Positions 8,802 through 16,754 of a stretch of 43,042 bases of DNA are shown here, in pieces (the first letter of the stretch is position 1; each line of letters opens with the position of its first letter). Below the pieces are notes generated by a model that saw nothing but the letters and a program-made list of their open reading frames with translations, had not been told where the DNA came from and searched no databases. The stretch is from Clostridiales bacterium (GTDB lineage: Bacteria; Bacillota; Clostridia; Christensenellales; HGM11417): NCBI GenBank assembly GCA_012519285.1, contig JAAYQN010000052.1:1-43042 (forward strand), given 5' to 3'. Both the position numbers and the translations under genes were made by a program.

Positions 8802-10313
8802 TTAATTATTTATAAAATCGGCAAGTCTGGCCGTGTCCAGTCCGTCGAAATCTTTTAAAAACTCGTACAGCTTTTTGGCGATGAGCTTGGTTCCGCCCGG
8901 GGAATTGCTCTCAATATTGAGCGGCATTATGGGATCGTGAAGGCTCATCCTGAGCAAAAACCATCCGTCGCCCTCGCCCTTTGCAAAGGACACCCTATAG
9001 CCCTCGTAATTCTCTTTTGCGGGGATGAAGTCAGCCCTCGCCTTGACATACCCTTTCAGCTTTTCCAGCACCATGTTGCCGTAGGCGGCAAAATCGGGGG
9101 CCTTTATGTTCATCCTTATCTCCTTCTCCTCAAGAGGCACCTTGAGGCCCTCTATGAGGTCGGTCAGCTTTTTGCCCTGCTTTTTAAGCTGCGCCATCTT
9201 AATGAGAAGGCGGATGATGAGGTATGCCCCGTCGTCGAGGAAGAAGTTTTCCCTCAAGGCGGCGTGGCCGCTGGTCTCGATGGCGAGCGGGCAATTCTTG
9301 CCTTCCCTGTTAAGCCTTATCGCCTCGTTGATGACGTTTTTGTAGCCCCTTTTAAACCTGTGATGGTGGCCGCCCCTCTCCTCAATGAACTCGGTGAGGC
9401 CGTCACTGGTTATGCTGTCGGTGACAATCCAGGCGCCTGGCTCTTCCTCGAGCAGAATAGCTGAGATAAGCGCGATCAGCCTGCTTTTGTTTATCTCCTC
9501 GCCGTCGGAAGACACCGCTCCCGCCCTGTCGACGTCGGTGTCAAAGATTATGCCGAAGTCCGCCTTGCTTTCAACCACCGCGCGGCAGATCGCCTCCATG
9601 GCTTCCTTGTCCTCGGGGTTGGGGACGTGGTTTGGGAACCTGCCGTCGGGCTCAAGGAACTGGCTGCCCGAAGTGTCCGCCCCGAGCGGCTTCAGCACGA
9701 GCTCGGCGAAGAAGCCGCCCGCGCCGTTGCCAGCGTCCACCGCTATCTTAAAGCCCTCGAGGGACTTCTTTTCGCCGGTGGCCTTTCTTATCTTGTCCCT
9801 TAGGATGCCGGCGTATACGCCCATGAAGTCTGTTTTCTCAACCTTGCCGCCCTTTCCCTTTCCCTCGGGGAGGAACCTCTTCTGCTCGGCGTATTCCAAA
9901 ATTTTGGAGATATCGCTTCCCTCGAGGCCACCTTCCTTGGTGAAGAACTTGAGGCCGTTTTTGTCAAACGGGTGGTGGCTTGCCGTAATCATCACCGACG
10001 CGTCGCAGTCGAGCGTGTCTTTAAGCGTCGCCATGAACATCGCCGGGGTGGATATCAGCCCGAGGTTGAACACGGATATCCCGCTCTCCGTCAGCGCCCT
10101 GCAAACGCAGGCGTTTATCCTCTCTCCTGAAAGGCGCGAGTCGTTGCCCACCGCGACTTTGAGCTGACGGGGGCTTTTTCCCAGCTTTTCGCAGATATAA
10201 TACGCAAAGCCCCTCGCTATATCGTAAACCACGGGGTCAGTGAGCGCGGCGTCGGGACCCAGGGCGGTGCCCCTTATGTCGCTTCCGCTCTTAAGCTTTT
10301 TAAAATCCACCAT
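8802..10313 (-). CDS. Phosphoglucomutase/phosphomannomutase (alpha-D-phosphohexomutase)
   Basis: Alpha-D-phosphohexomutase interconverting hexose 1- and 6-phosphates through a phosphoserine. The catalytic serine motif [11 protein letters not shown] is at about residues 110-120, the metal-binding loop DTDVDRAG lies near the middle, and a sugar-specificity loop (ETSGH) follows. At 503 residues it is longer than typical ManB or GlmM (about 450) and shorter than Pgm/PgcA (about 570), so the substrate preference (glucose or mannose) is uncertain. I choose ATG 10313 with GGGGA upstream over the in-frame TTG at 10325. It is cotranscribed with tkt. Confidence 0.9.
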   Translation of the reverse strand: MVDFKKLKSGSDIRGTALGPDAALTDPVVYDIARGFAYYICEKLGKSPRQLKVAVGNDSRLSGERINACVCRALTESGISVFNLGLISTPAMFMATLKDTLDCDASVMITASHHPFDKNGLKFFTKEGGLEGSDISKILEYAEQKRFLPEGKGKGGKVEKTDFMGVYAGILRDKIRKATGEKKSLEGFKIAVDAGNGAGGFFAELVLKPLGADTSGSQFLEPDGRFPNHVPNPEDKEAMEAICRAVVESKADFGIIFDTDVDRAGAVSSDGEEINKSRLIALISAILLEEEPGAWIVTDSITSDGLTEFIEERGGHHHRFKRGYKNVINEAIRLNREGKNCPLAIETSGHAALRENFFLDDGAYLIIRLLIKMAQLKKQGKKLTDLIEGLKVPLEEKEIRMNIKAPDFAAYGNMVLEKLKGYVKARADFIPAKENYEGYRVSFAKGEGDGWFLLRMSLHDPIMPLNIESNSPGGTKLIAKKLYEFLKDFDGLDTARLADFINN

Positions 10314-10345
10314 ATTTGTCCCCAAAGGCGTATTTTACCTTCATT

Positions 10346-10374
10346 ATTTTACTTGATAAGAAGGCAAAAAGCAA
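10346..10374 (-). promoter_or_regulatory. Putative sigma-A promoter of the phosphomutase-tkt operon
   Basis: On the minus strand, TTGCTT (10369-10374), a 17-base spacer and TAAAAT (10346-10351) lie about 33 bases before the phosphomutase start. Confidence 0.6.
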
Positions 10375-10444
10375 GAACTTTGGAAGTTTGGGGAATTTGT
10401 TTTTTATAAAGGGATTTTTAAACATTACCCTTTTAAGGGCCATC

Positions 10445-10468
10445 AAAAAAGCCCCTTTTGAGGGGCTT
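10445..10468 (-). terminator. Rho-independent terminator of cpsC-cpsD
   Basis: On the minus strand the stem AGCCCCT / AGGGGCT is followed by T6, immediately after the cpsD stop codon. Confidence 0.92.
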
Positions 10469-10472
10469 ATCA

Positions 10473-11180
10473 TCAGGTTATATACCTGTAATAGTATTTG
10501 TTCTTTTTCTTGGGGACGTCGTTTAAGACAAAGCCGAGCACTTTGGCGTTGGCGAAATCCAGCTTCTTGAGCGCCTGGTGGATGAACCTGTGGGTGGTGT
10601 ACTTTTGCCTTGCCACCAGCACGGTGCCGGAGCACAGCTTGGAGACCACCAGAGCATCGGTGACCTCGAGCAAGGGAGGGCAGTCTATAAAGATGTATTC
10701 ATAACTCTGCGAGAGGGTATCCATCATTTCCTGAAAAACCTTGCTGTCAAGCAGCTCCACGGGGTTTGGCGGAATTGCCCCCGCGTAGATGACGTGCAGG
10801 TTGGGAATTTCCGTCTTCTTTATTATGCTGTCGAGGTCGTTTTCCCCAAGCAGGTAGTTTGACAGGCCGGGTATGCTCTTGTCCTTGAAAAACCTGTGCA
10901 TTCGGGGCTTCCTCAGGTCGCAGTCTATAAGCAGCACCTTGGCGTTGGTCATCGACACCGTGATGGCAAGGTTGACCACCACCGTGGACTTTCCCTCCTT
11001 GCTCACCGAAGAGGTAAAGAGCAGCTTCTTGCAGCCCTCAACCTGCACCAGCGAAAAGAATATGCTGGTACGAATGGTCTTGAACGCCTCGACCTCTGTG
11101 GCATCCATGTCCTTTAAAAGGATATCTTTGCGTGGCAGCCTGCTGAGCGTTACGCTATTGAGATTCTTAGTTTTTGCCAT
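10473..11180 (-). CDS. CpsD/CapB-family bacterial tyrosine kinase (BY-kinase)
   Basis: A 235-residue cytoplasmic BY-kinase controlling polysaccharide polymerisation and export. It has a modified Walker A (SSVSKEGKST), Walker A' (LLIDCDLRKPRMH), Walker B (YIFIDCPP) and a C-terminal tyrosine cluster (KYYYRY), the autophosphorylation tail. Its membrane activator is the adjacent CpsC-like protein; the genes overlap by 14 bases. GGAGAT precedes the ATG. No glycosyltransferase, flippase or polymerase gene is nearby, so the exopolysaccharide locus it serves must be elsewhere, or the pair has another role. The symbol is left blank because cpsD, capB, ywqD and others are used for this family. Confidence 0.9.
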   Translation of the reverse strand: MAKTKNLNSVTLSRLPRKDILLKDMDATEVEAFKTIRTSIFFSLVQVEGCKKLLFTSSVSKEGKSTVVVNLAITVSMTNAKVLLIDCDLRKPRMHRFFKDKSIPGLSNYLLGENDLDSIIKKTEIPNLHVIYAGAIPPNPVELLDSKVFQEMMDTLSQSYEYIFIDCPPLLEVTDALVVSKLCSGTVLVARQKYTTHRFIHQALKKLDFANAKVLGFVLNDVPKKKNKYYYRYIT

Positions 11181-11895
11181 TGTTATCTCCGTTTTCCATT
11201 AATTCGTCGGCGCTCGTATTGGTGTAGACCACGCCGAGCAGAGGCAAATTGTAATTGTCAATCAAATCGTTTTCGTCCTTGACGCTGTTGTCTATCATGT
11301 GGAGCACGATTATCACGAGAAAAGACAAAACAATGCCCAAAAATACCCCCACGACGGTGTTTAAAGTGACGTTAGGGGAAATCGGGATGGCGTTGTATTT
11401 GGCCTCATTGATTATCTCAATGTCGGTGCCGCGGAACTTGGTGGATTTTTTGTAAATCTGGGAGGCGCTCTTTTCTATTTCCCTGCAGATGGAATACGCT
11501 ATGTTGGGGTCTTCCGCCACCACGACGATGTCAAAGGCAGAGGAGTTAGTGTTGTTCTGATTTACGGAAAGGTATTTCTTGATTCGGTTTACGTGAACGG
11601 CTTCCCTTAGGCCGTACTGCTCCAGGTTTTCCTCGGTATTTAAATTCTCATCCACATTGGCCAGAAAGACGTCGCTCCTCGTGAATTCCATATAGTCCGC
11701 CTTGAGCTGGGTGATGTTGGCCGGAAGTTCGGTATCCGTCTTGATTATCATCACGGTTGTGCTGCTGCTGTACTTAGACTGTATAACAAAACTGGATATT
11801 GCGAAGGCGCTTATTCCGGAAATTATTACAATCAAAACGATTAGCCATATCTTCTTCAACATCAAGTCGATGAGTTTATTCAGGGTCAGCTCCAT
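11167..11895 (-). CDS. CpsC/Wzz-family polysaccharide co-polymerase, membrane activator of the BY-kinase
   Basis: A Wzz-domain protein of about 242 residues with two membrane helices (about 17-37 and 178-200) flanking an extracellular domain, the standard CpsC/CapA layout. The short cytoplasmic C-terminus would activate the neighbouring CpsD. Two consecutive ATGs occur; I chose the second (11895) because the AGGTG upstream is too close to the first. A strong promoter lies at 11922-11950 and the transcript probably ends at 10445, giving a self-contained two-gene unit. Confidence 0.87.
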   Translation of the reverse strand: MELTLNKLIDLMLKKIWLIVLIVIISGISAFAISSFVIQSKYSSSTTVMIIKTDTELPANITQLKADYMEFTRSDVFLANVDENLNTEENLEQYGLREAVHVNRIKKYLSVNQNNTNSSAFDIVVVAEDPNIAYSICREIEKSASQIYKKSTKFRGTDIEIINEAKYNAIPISPNVTLNTVVGVFLGIVLSFLVIIVLHMIDNSVKDENDLIDNYNLPLLGVVYTNTSADELMENGDNNGKN

Positions 11896-11921
11896 CATTC
11901 ACCTCAAGTTGTAATAAAAAT

Positions 11922-11950
11922 ATTCTACATCATAATTATGTACGTGTCAA
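11922..11950 (-). promoter_or_regulatory. Sigma-A promoter of cpsC-cpsD
   Basis: On the minus strand: TTGACA (11945-11950), a 17-base spacer and TAGAAT (11922-11927), about 27 bases before the start codon. Confidence 0.85.
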
Positions 11951-11991
11951 ACAATAAGAAAAACAAAGTGCTATTTTTTTCAAAGCGCATC

Positions 11992-12765
11992 TCACCATAT
12001 CCGCGCTATGAATATGTTGGTAAAGACCAGGGCAAACAGCAAAAAGAGGTAGGCAGAGAACCACCTGTAATTGCTCTTTTTTATCGCCTTCATCATAAGC
12101 TTTATGGATAAGATACCGGTGACGAATGCCGAGGCCATGCCCAAGAGAAGGGGCAGCGCGTCTATCTGCAGGGTGGAAATTTCCAGCGCTGAGACAGCCG
12201 AAGAGCCCAGGATGACCGGCACGCTCATCAGAAAGGAAAATTTTGCCACTGCCTCCCTCTTTGCCTCCGAGAGCACTCCCGCGCATATCGTCGAGCCGCT
12301 CCTGCTTATGCCGGGGATTACCGCGACGGCCTGGGCGAGTCCCATCGCCAGCGCCTTTTTTGAGTCGACCTCTTCTGCCGGCGTCCCTATATTCTTTTTT
12401 GAAATAATCTCGGTGAGAAGCAGAACCACCGCGGTTATGAGAAAGCCGAAGCAGTAAAATGTCGGGCCGAACAGCGCCTCCACGTGTTCTTTGATAAGGG
12501 GCATGACAAGGGCAGCAGGGATAGTGGCAATTATCAGGTTTAATAAAGTATTATAGGGTTTTTTCAGCAGGGCGAGAAGGTCTTTAAAAAAGAAGATTAC
12601 CACGGCGAGCAGCGTCCCAAGGTGCAGCATTACGGAAACGAGCGCCCTGTTCTCGTAAATTCCCATTATATCCTGCAGCAGCAAGAGGTGCCCCGAACTC
12701 GATATCGGCAAGAACTCTGTCAGCCCCTGCACCAGACCAAGCAAAATAGCCTCTAAGATGTTCAT
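11992..12765 (-). CDS. uppP: Undecaprenyl-diphosphatase UppP (BacA family)
   Basis: A 257-residue polytopic membrane enzyme that dephosphorylates undecaprenyl diphosphate so that the lipid carrier can be reused for peptidoglycan and other wall polymers; loss of activity usually gives bacitracin sensitivity. The signature regions are present: QGLTEFLPISSSGH near the N-terminus and PGISRSGSTICAG in the middle, with about eight hydrophobic segments. It starts 6 bases after the kinase-like gene and so belongs to the long leftward run beginning at oadB-like 16609. A DUF368 lipid-carrier transporter at 18901 completes the recycling theme. Confidence 0.95.
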   Translation of the reverse strand: MNILEAILLGLVQGLTEFLPISSSGHLLLLQDIMGIYENRALVSVMLHLGTLLAVVIFFFKDLLALLKKPYNTLLNLIIATIPAALVMPLIKEHVEALFGPTFYCFGFLITAVVLLLTEIISKKNIGTPAEEVDSKKALAMGLAQAVAVIPGISRSGSTICAGVLSEAKREAVAKFSFLMSVPVILGSSAVSALEISTLQIDALPLLLGMASAFVTGILSIKLMMKAIKKSNYRWFSAYLFLLFALVFTNIFIARIW

Positions 12766-12771
12766 ACGCTT

Positions 12772-13602
12772 TTACTCCCGCTTTATACCTATGGTGGTGC
12801 AGGGTGCCCTGCCCGCCATGATGTCGCTAATCCTGTACTTGGCGTTAGCGATTTTTACTGTGGTGCCGCCGATTACGGCGTCCTTTATGTATTCGAGCTT
12901 GGCGCGCGCGCCGTTTGAGCCCTTTCTGCTTGAGCCCTTGCAGGATGCCTTGCAGCGCTCTATATTCCGCAGCACCTCCTCTGCGCTTCTGCCCGAAATC
13001 TCTTTAACCAGCGTCGAAGGGTCGGCGAAGTCAAAGTAAATGCCGTCGACGCTCGTCAAAATTAAAAGGTACTTTGCGTTTAAAAGGCACGCTATCTGGG
13101 CCGCGGTCTCGTCGTTGTCCACGCACTCGACCACCTTTTTACTCTTTGCCGAAAGCAGCGCTATCTCAAGCTTCCTGTTTTCCTCAAAGCTGACGGCGTC
13201 GTTGTAGTTAATTATGGGGATGGCGTTTTGGGCGGGGCACCTTAAGAGAAACTCCTTAAGGTGCTTTCTCTTTTCAGGGTCGTTGAAGTGCAGGTGCTCG
13301 ACGAGCACCTGCCTCACCGAGTAAGAGGGATGGATGAATTGCCTGTAATTCTGCATGAGGATTGCCTGACCCTGCGCCGCGTAGTCGGTCTTCACCTCGT
13401 CGGGGTCGCCCACAAGCTCCCTGCCCGTCCTCTTTATGTAGTCCAGCCTGCCTATCTCCGTGGCTCCCGAGGACACGAAGACGTATCCCGGCCTTAGCTC
13501 CTTGGAGATGCGGCAGAAGATGTTGTAATCTATGTCGTTGTCTTCCTTGTTGATGAGAGCCATGGAGCCGATTTTGCCCACCAGCTCTATCTCTTGCTCC
13601 AT
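12772..13602 (-). CDS. Amino-acid-kinase-fold protein related to glutamate 5-kinase, no PUA domain
   Basis: A 276-residue member of the amino acid kinase superfamily. Similarity to glutamate 5-kinase (ProB) is visible in VFVSSGATEIGR, AAQGQAILMQNY, IPIINYNDAV and TSVDGIYF. The substrate-side motif that should read GTGGM is replaced by GSNGARAK, so phosphorylation of glutamate is not assured; the true substrate is unknown. There is no C-terminal PUA domain and no proA or proC nearby. ATG 13602 has GAGGTG upstream and is preferred to the in-frame GTG at 13611. It sits between an amidohydrolase and uppP on the same strand. Alternative readings are a divergent ProB or a uridylate-kinase-like enzyme. 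Confidence 0.7.
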   Translation of the reverse strand: MEQEIELVGKIGSMALINKEDNDIDYNIFCRISKELRPGYVFVSSGATEIGRLDYIKRTGRELVGDPDEVKTDYAAQGQAILMQNYRQFIHPSYSVRQVLVEHLHFNDPEKRKHLKEFLLRCPAQNAIPIINYNDAVSFEENRKLEIALLSAKSKKVVECVDNDETAAQIACLLNAKYLLILTSVDGIYFDFADPSTLVKEISGRSAEEVLRNIERCKASCKGSSRKGSNGARAKLEYIKDAVIGGTTVKIANAKYRISDIMAGRAPCTTIGIKRE

Positions 13603-13644
13603 TTTAAACACCTCGTCTTAATGATGAGCCCCGATATGGGGCGC

Positions 13645-14451
13645 TTAGCCTATATTATAAAACTTTTCAGCGTTTTTGTACAGTATACACTCCACATCTT
13701 TTGAGCTTAAACCAAGGTTCAATAGCAGCTTCAGTTCCTCCTCGTGGCTCCACATGGGAAAGTCGGTGCCGAACAAAAACCTCTCGGCGCCGAAAGCACA
13801 GACAATGCGCCTCGCCTTCTCCCTTGGCAAAAACTTAAGTGAGGAGCAGGTGTCGAAGAATATGTTGTCAAGACCCTTGTAACAGTCCAGGCTGTCCCAC
13901 TCGCTGTAGCCGCCAAAGTGCGCGGCAATGGCCTTAAGCTGCGGAAATTCCCTCAGCACCTTTGCCAGCCTGTAAGGGTTGGAGTAACTGTACCTTTTGT
14001 CTCCGGTATGTATCAGGATAGGCAGCCGCCCCTGCGCCGCACAATATATATTGTACAATTTTCTGTGGTCAATGGCAACCTCTTGGAAGTCGGGGTGCAG
14101 TTTTATTCCCTTAAAGTCGTTTTTTACGGCAAAGCCTATCTCCTCTTCTATTTCCTGCGGTGACATGTCCTGGTGGAGCGTCATCAGCCCAACAAACTGG
14201 GGGTATCTTTTTGCCGCCTCGGCGATAAAGCCATTTATAGCCCTCACCTGCTCGCGCTTTGTGGCGGTGGAGCTTACCACATACCTTGCCGCGCCTATTT
14301 TAGAGCCGCTCTCGAGGAGCTGCCCAATGGTGCCTACTGCAGCCATGGGCAGGCCGTAGAATTTGCCTATGCTCTCGCTCGCCTTGAGCGCGATCTTATG
14401 CGGAAATATATGGGCATGGGAGTCAATTATCCTGCCCCAAAAATCATTCAT
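13645..14451 (-). CDS. Amidohydrolase-family (Amidohydro_2) metal-dependent hydrolase or decarboxylase
   Basis: A 268-residue TIM-barrel enzyme with the complete ligand set of the family: HxH (IIDSHAHIF) at about residues 9-13, GIKLHPDF and LPILIHTGD in the middle, a histidine in AIAAHFGG, and the catalytic Asp in FLFGTDFPMW. The family includes hydrolases and non-oxidative decarboxylases; the substrate is not evident. I place the start at ATG 14451. The frame is open further upstream to 14565, but that extension is a degenerate tandem copy of the gene's own beginning in which HxH is lost. No good ribosome binding site precedes the ATG, only GAG. The flanking SDR and kinase genes suggest a small catabolic or modification pathway. 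Confidence 0.8.
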   Translation of the reverse strand: MNDFWGRIIDSHAHIFPHKIALKASESIGKFYGLPMAAVGTIGQLLESGSKIGAARYVVSSTATKREQVRAINGFIAEAAKRYPQFVGLMTLHQDMSPQEIEEEIGFAVKNDFKGIKLHPDFQEVAIDHRKLYNIYCAAQGRLPILIHTGDKRYSYSNPYRLAKVLREFPQLKAIAAHFGGYSEWDSLDCYKGLDNIFFDTCSSLKFLPREKARRIVCAFGAERFLFGTDFPMWSHEEELKLLLNLGLSSKDVECILYKNAEKFYNIG

Positions 14452-14561
14452 TCTCGGCACTTTGCCATATATATATAACAATCTTTTGCGGAAATATATT
14501 GGCGTGGGTCCATTATTTTGCCCAAAAAAATCATTCGTCCTCGGCACCGTACTTTTTTGCC
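14394..14561. repeat. Imperfect tandem duplication across the SDR/amidohydrolase junction
   Basis: Copy A (about 14394-14466) covers the first codons of the amidohydrolase. Copy B (about 14482-14561) covers the last codons of the SDR and its downstream sequence. They are offset by about 88 bases and align over about 70 bases with scattered substitutions and small indels; for example both contain GCGGAAATATAT and AAAATCATTC followed by CTCGGCAC. In copy B the amidohydrolase reading frame has lost its metal-binding histidines, so only copy A is functional as a gene start. Confidence 0.75.
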
Positions 14562-15316
14562 GCAAGCGCCATCATTGCCCTTTGAGGCAATATTTTTTGC
14601 AGTAAATAAAAAAACTTGTACTTTGCGCCTATTATATATAACGGGGAGAGCCTCTTTTTTTGGCAGATACCGAAGATTTTTTTTGCAACCTTCTCGGGGT
14701 CCATGCGCTTTTTGCGGTTTTCCTCGAACTTCTTGGCGATTTTTTTAAGCCTTGCGGCGTGGGGGGACCCCTCGTCTATGTGCCACAGCCTGTTTTGTGT
14801 AAACGGGGTGTCTATCTCCCCGGGGCAGATTGAGGTTACCTCGATGCCGGGCTCTTCCATGGAAAACCCCCACAGCATTAGGTTGAGCGCGGCCTTGGTG
14901 GCGGCGTACAGGCTGCGGTAGGGCAGCGCGAAGAAGGCGGCGGCGGAGCTTATGCCGACAAGCCTTCCGCCCTTTTTTAGGCACCTCGCCGCGGCTTTGG
15001 CGGTATAAAGGGCGCCCAAAAGATTCACGTCGAGCGCCCTTTTGGCAAGCTCCGACGGCATGAGCGCGGTCTCGCCCGCAATGCCTACGCCTGCGTTTAT
15101 TATCACGAGGTCGACCTCGCCGAACCTGCCCTTTATGCCCTCAAAGGCCGCCTCTACGCTCTCCTCGCTGGTCACGTCGCAATAAAAAAAATTGTCAAGG
15201 CCGCCGGGGTTTGTCCTCGACAGCTCGCACACGGTATATCCGTTTTTAGTAAACACCTGCGCCAGGCTGCTTCCCAGCCCGCCCGAGGCGCCGGTTATAA
15301 CAACCGTCTTTTCCAT
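14531..15316 (-). CDS. Short-chain dehydrogenase/reductase (SDR), NAD(P)-dependent
   Basis: A 261-residue classical SDR. The nucleotide-binding motif TGASGGLG is at residues 8-15, NAG in IINAGVG, the catalytic serine in GISSAAAF and YAATK supplies the Tyr and Lys, and PGEIDTPF follows. The last ~60 residues are basic and hydrophobic (KYKFFYLLQKILPQRAM), resembling membrane-associated lipid- or steroid-type SDRs. The C-terminal codons lie inside the tandem duplication at 14394-14561. It lies 7 bases downstream of a tiny OadG-like gene. The substrate is unknown. Confidence 0.88.
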   Translation of the reverse strand: MEKTVVITGASGGLGSSLAQVFTKNGYTVCELSRTNPGGLDNFFYCDVTSEESVEAAFEGIKGRFGEVDLVIINAGVGIAGETALMPSELAKRALDVNLLGALYTAKAAARCLKKGGRLVGISSAAAFFALPYRSLYAATKAALNLMLWGFSMEEPGIEVTSICPGEIDTPFTQNRLWHIDEGSPHAARLKKIAKKFEENRKKRMDPEKVAKKIFGICQKKRLSPLYIIGAKYKFFYLLQKILPQRAMMALAAKKYGAEDE

Positions 15317-15323
15317 GGCAAGG

Positions 15324-15464
15324 CTACTTGTCCTGCCTCTTCTTCTTGTTTAGGTTGTCTAAACGGTTCATGAGGAACACGAAGAGGAACACTGCGCCTA
15401 TCACGATGAATATGGCGAGCATCCCCTTCCACAAGACGTCCAAAGACCTCAATATATTTTCCAT
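15324..15464 (-). CDS. Tiny OadG-like membrane protein (46 residues), sodium-pump gamma-type
   Basis: A 46-codon frame lies exactly between the sodium-pump beta gene and the SDR gene, 11 bases after one and 7 before the other. It starts with ATG 15464 behind GAGGT. The product has a short amphipathic start (MENILRSLDVLWKGM), one hydrophobic helix (about residues 15-32) and a basic tail (NKKKRQDK). This is the layout of OadG-type gamma subunits, which hold Na+-pumping decarboxylase complexes together, but it is shorter and lacks their usual C-terminal extension. The assignment rests on size, topology and position beside the beta subunit rather than on a strong motif. Confidence 0.65.
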   Translation of the reverse strand: MENILRSLDVLWKGMLAIFIVIGAVFLFVFLMNRLDNLNKKKRQDK

Positions 15465-15475
15465 AACCTTTTACC

Positions 15476-16609
15476 TCACGCCAAAAAGCTTAAGATCATG
15501 CCGCCCGCGATGACCGAGGCGATCTGGCCCGCAACGTTTGCCCCCACCGCGTGCATGAGCAAATGGTTCTGCGGGTCTGCCTCCTGGCCGAGCTTCTGCA
15601 CCACTCTCGCGGACATGGGGAAGGCCGAAATCCCCGCGGCACCCACCATTGGGTTTATCTTCTTCTTTAAGAACAGGTTTAAAAGCTTAGCGAACATCAC
15701 GCCGCCTACCGTGTCGAACACGAAGGCGAACAGGCCGAGGCTCATAATTAGTAGCGTTACGGGGGTCAAAAAGTCTTCCGCCTTCATGTTAAACGCTATC
15801 GTTATGCCAAGCAGCAGGGTTATGAGGTTCGAGAGCACCTTGCTCGCCGTCTCAGAGAGGCTGCTCAGCACGCCGCACTCCTTAATCAGGTTGCCGAACA
15901 TCAAAAAGCCCACGAGCGCGATGGATGCGGGCGCGATGAGCCCCGCGACCAGGGTCACCACAATGGGAAAGAGGATTTTCGTAAGCTTGCTCACGCTGTT
16001 GGAGCTATAGGGCATGGGTATCATTCTCTCTCTCTTTGTCGTTACGAGTTTGATGGCAAAAGGCTGAATGATAGGCACCAGCGCCATGTAGGAGTAGGCC
16101 ACCACGGTTATGGCGCCTACGTATTTGGTGCCGGAGGTTATGGCGACGAGGATGGACGTGGGCCCGTCCGCGGCGCCGATAATGCCGATGGAAAGGGCGT
16201 CCTTAAAATCAATAATGCCCGTCACGCTGCCGATCCAAGATGCGAGTATCACCGTCAGGAATATCCCTACCTGCGCCGCCGCCCCGAAGAAGAGCAGCTT
16301 GGGGTTTGAGAGCAGGGGCCCGAAGTCAATCATGGCGCCTATGCCGATAAACAGCAGCAGCGGCATGGCCTCGGACATCTCTATACCCACCTCGTAAAGC
16401 CACTGGATTATCCCGACGAAGCCGCTATCGTCAACCCCGATGACGCCCGAATTAGGCAGGTTGACCAGTATCGCCCCAAAGCCTATCGGAAGCAGCAGCG
16501 CGGGTTCCATCTGGAACTTGATCGCGAGAAAGATGAGAACCAACCCAATCAAAATCATTCCCGCCGATAAGGGGTCCAGCGAAGATATTCCCTCAAGCAA
16601 AAAATCCAT
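15476..16609 (-). CDS. Sodium-ion-translocating decarboxylase, beta subunit (OadB/GcdB/MmdB family)
   Basis: A 377-residue polytopic membrane protein matching the beta subunit of biotin-dependent Na+ pumps, which couples decarboxylation of carboxybiotin to Na+ export. Diagnostic stretches are PLLLFIGIGAMIDFGP, IGIIGAADGPTSI with its ion-binding Asp, PMPYSS and NPMVGAAGISAFPMSARVVQ. The start is ATG 16609 with GGGAG upstream and a near-consensus promoter at 16646-16674. The alpha (carboxyltransferase) and biotin-carrier subunits are not adjacent, so the specific substrate (oxaloacetate, glutaconyl-CoA or methylmalonyl-CoA) cannot be named. It opens a leftward run of six genes. Confidence 0.92.
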   Translation of the reverse strand: MDFLLEGISSLDPLSAGMILIGLVLIFLAIKFQMEPALLLPIGFGAILVNLPNSGVIGVDDSGFVGIIQWLYEVGIEMSEAMPLLLFIGIGAMIDFGPLLSNPKLLFFGAAAQVGIFLTVILASWIGSVTGIIDFKDALSIGIIGAADGPTSILVAITSGTKYVGAITVVAYSYMALVPIIQPFAIKLVTTKRERMIPMPYSSNSVSKLTKILFPIVVTLVAGLIAPASIALVGFLMFGNLIKECGVLSSLSETASKVLSNLITLLLGITIAFNMKAEDFLTPVTLLIMSLGLFAFVFDTVGGVMFAKLLNLFLKKKINPMVGAAGISAFPMSARVVQKLGQEADPQNHLLMHAVGANVAGQIASVIAGGMILSFLA

Positions 16610-16645
16610 TGATGTTCTCCCGAAAAATAGTCTCTAAGCAATACT

Positions 16646-16674
16646 ATTATAATTCCATAGCGGATAATAATCAA
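16646..16674 (-). promoter_or_regulatory. Sigma-A promoter of the sodium-pump operon
   Basis: Minus strand: TTGATT (16669-16674), a 17-base spacer and TATAAT (16646-16651), about 37 bases before the beta-subunit start. Confidence 0.85.
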
Positions 16675-16709
16675 ACATAAATCATTTGTTTTCAAAATAC
16701 GCAAAATGC

Positions 16710-16718
16710 TGGTATAAT
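16710..16718 (+). promoter_or_regulatory. Extended -10 promoter of tcdA
   Basis: TGGTATAAT, an extended -10 box, lies 36 bases upstream of the tcdA start. The -35 region (TTTTCA at 16689-16694) is poor. Confidence 0.6.
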
Positions 16719-16754
16719 TTTTACTGAAAAACCCAGGCTCTTTGAGGGCAAGCT

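Noticed and set aside
16646-16718. Shared regulator site between the divergent sodium-pump and tcdA promoters
   Set aside because: The two promoters face apart with no palindrome or repeated motif between them beyond the promoter boxes.
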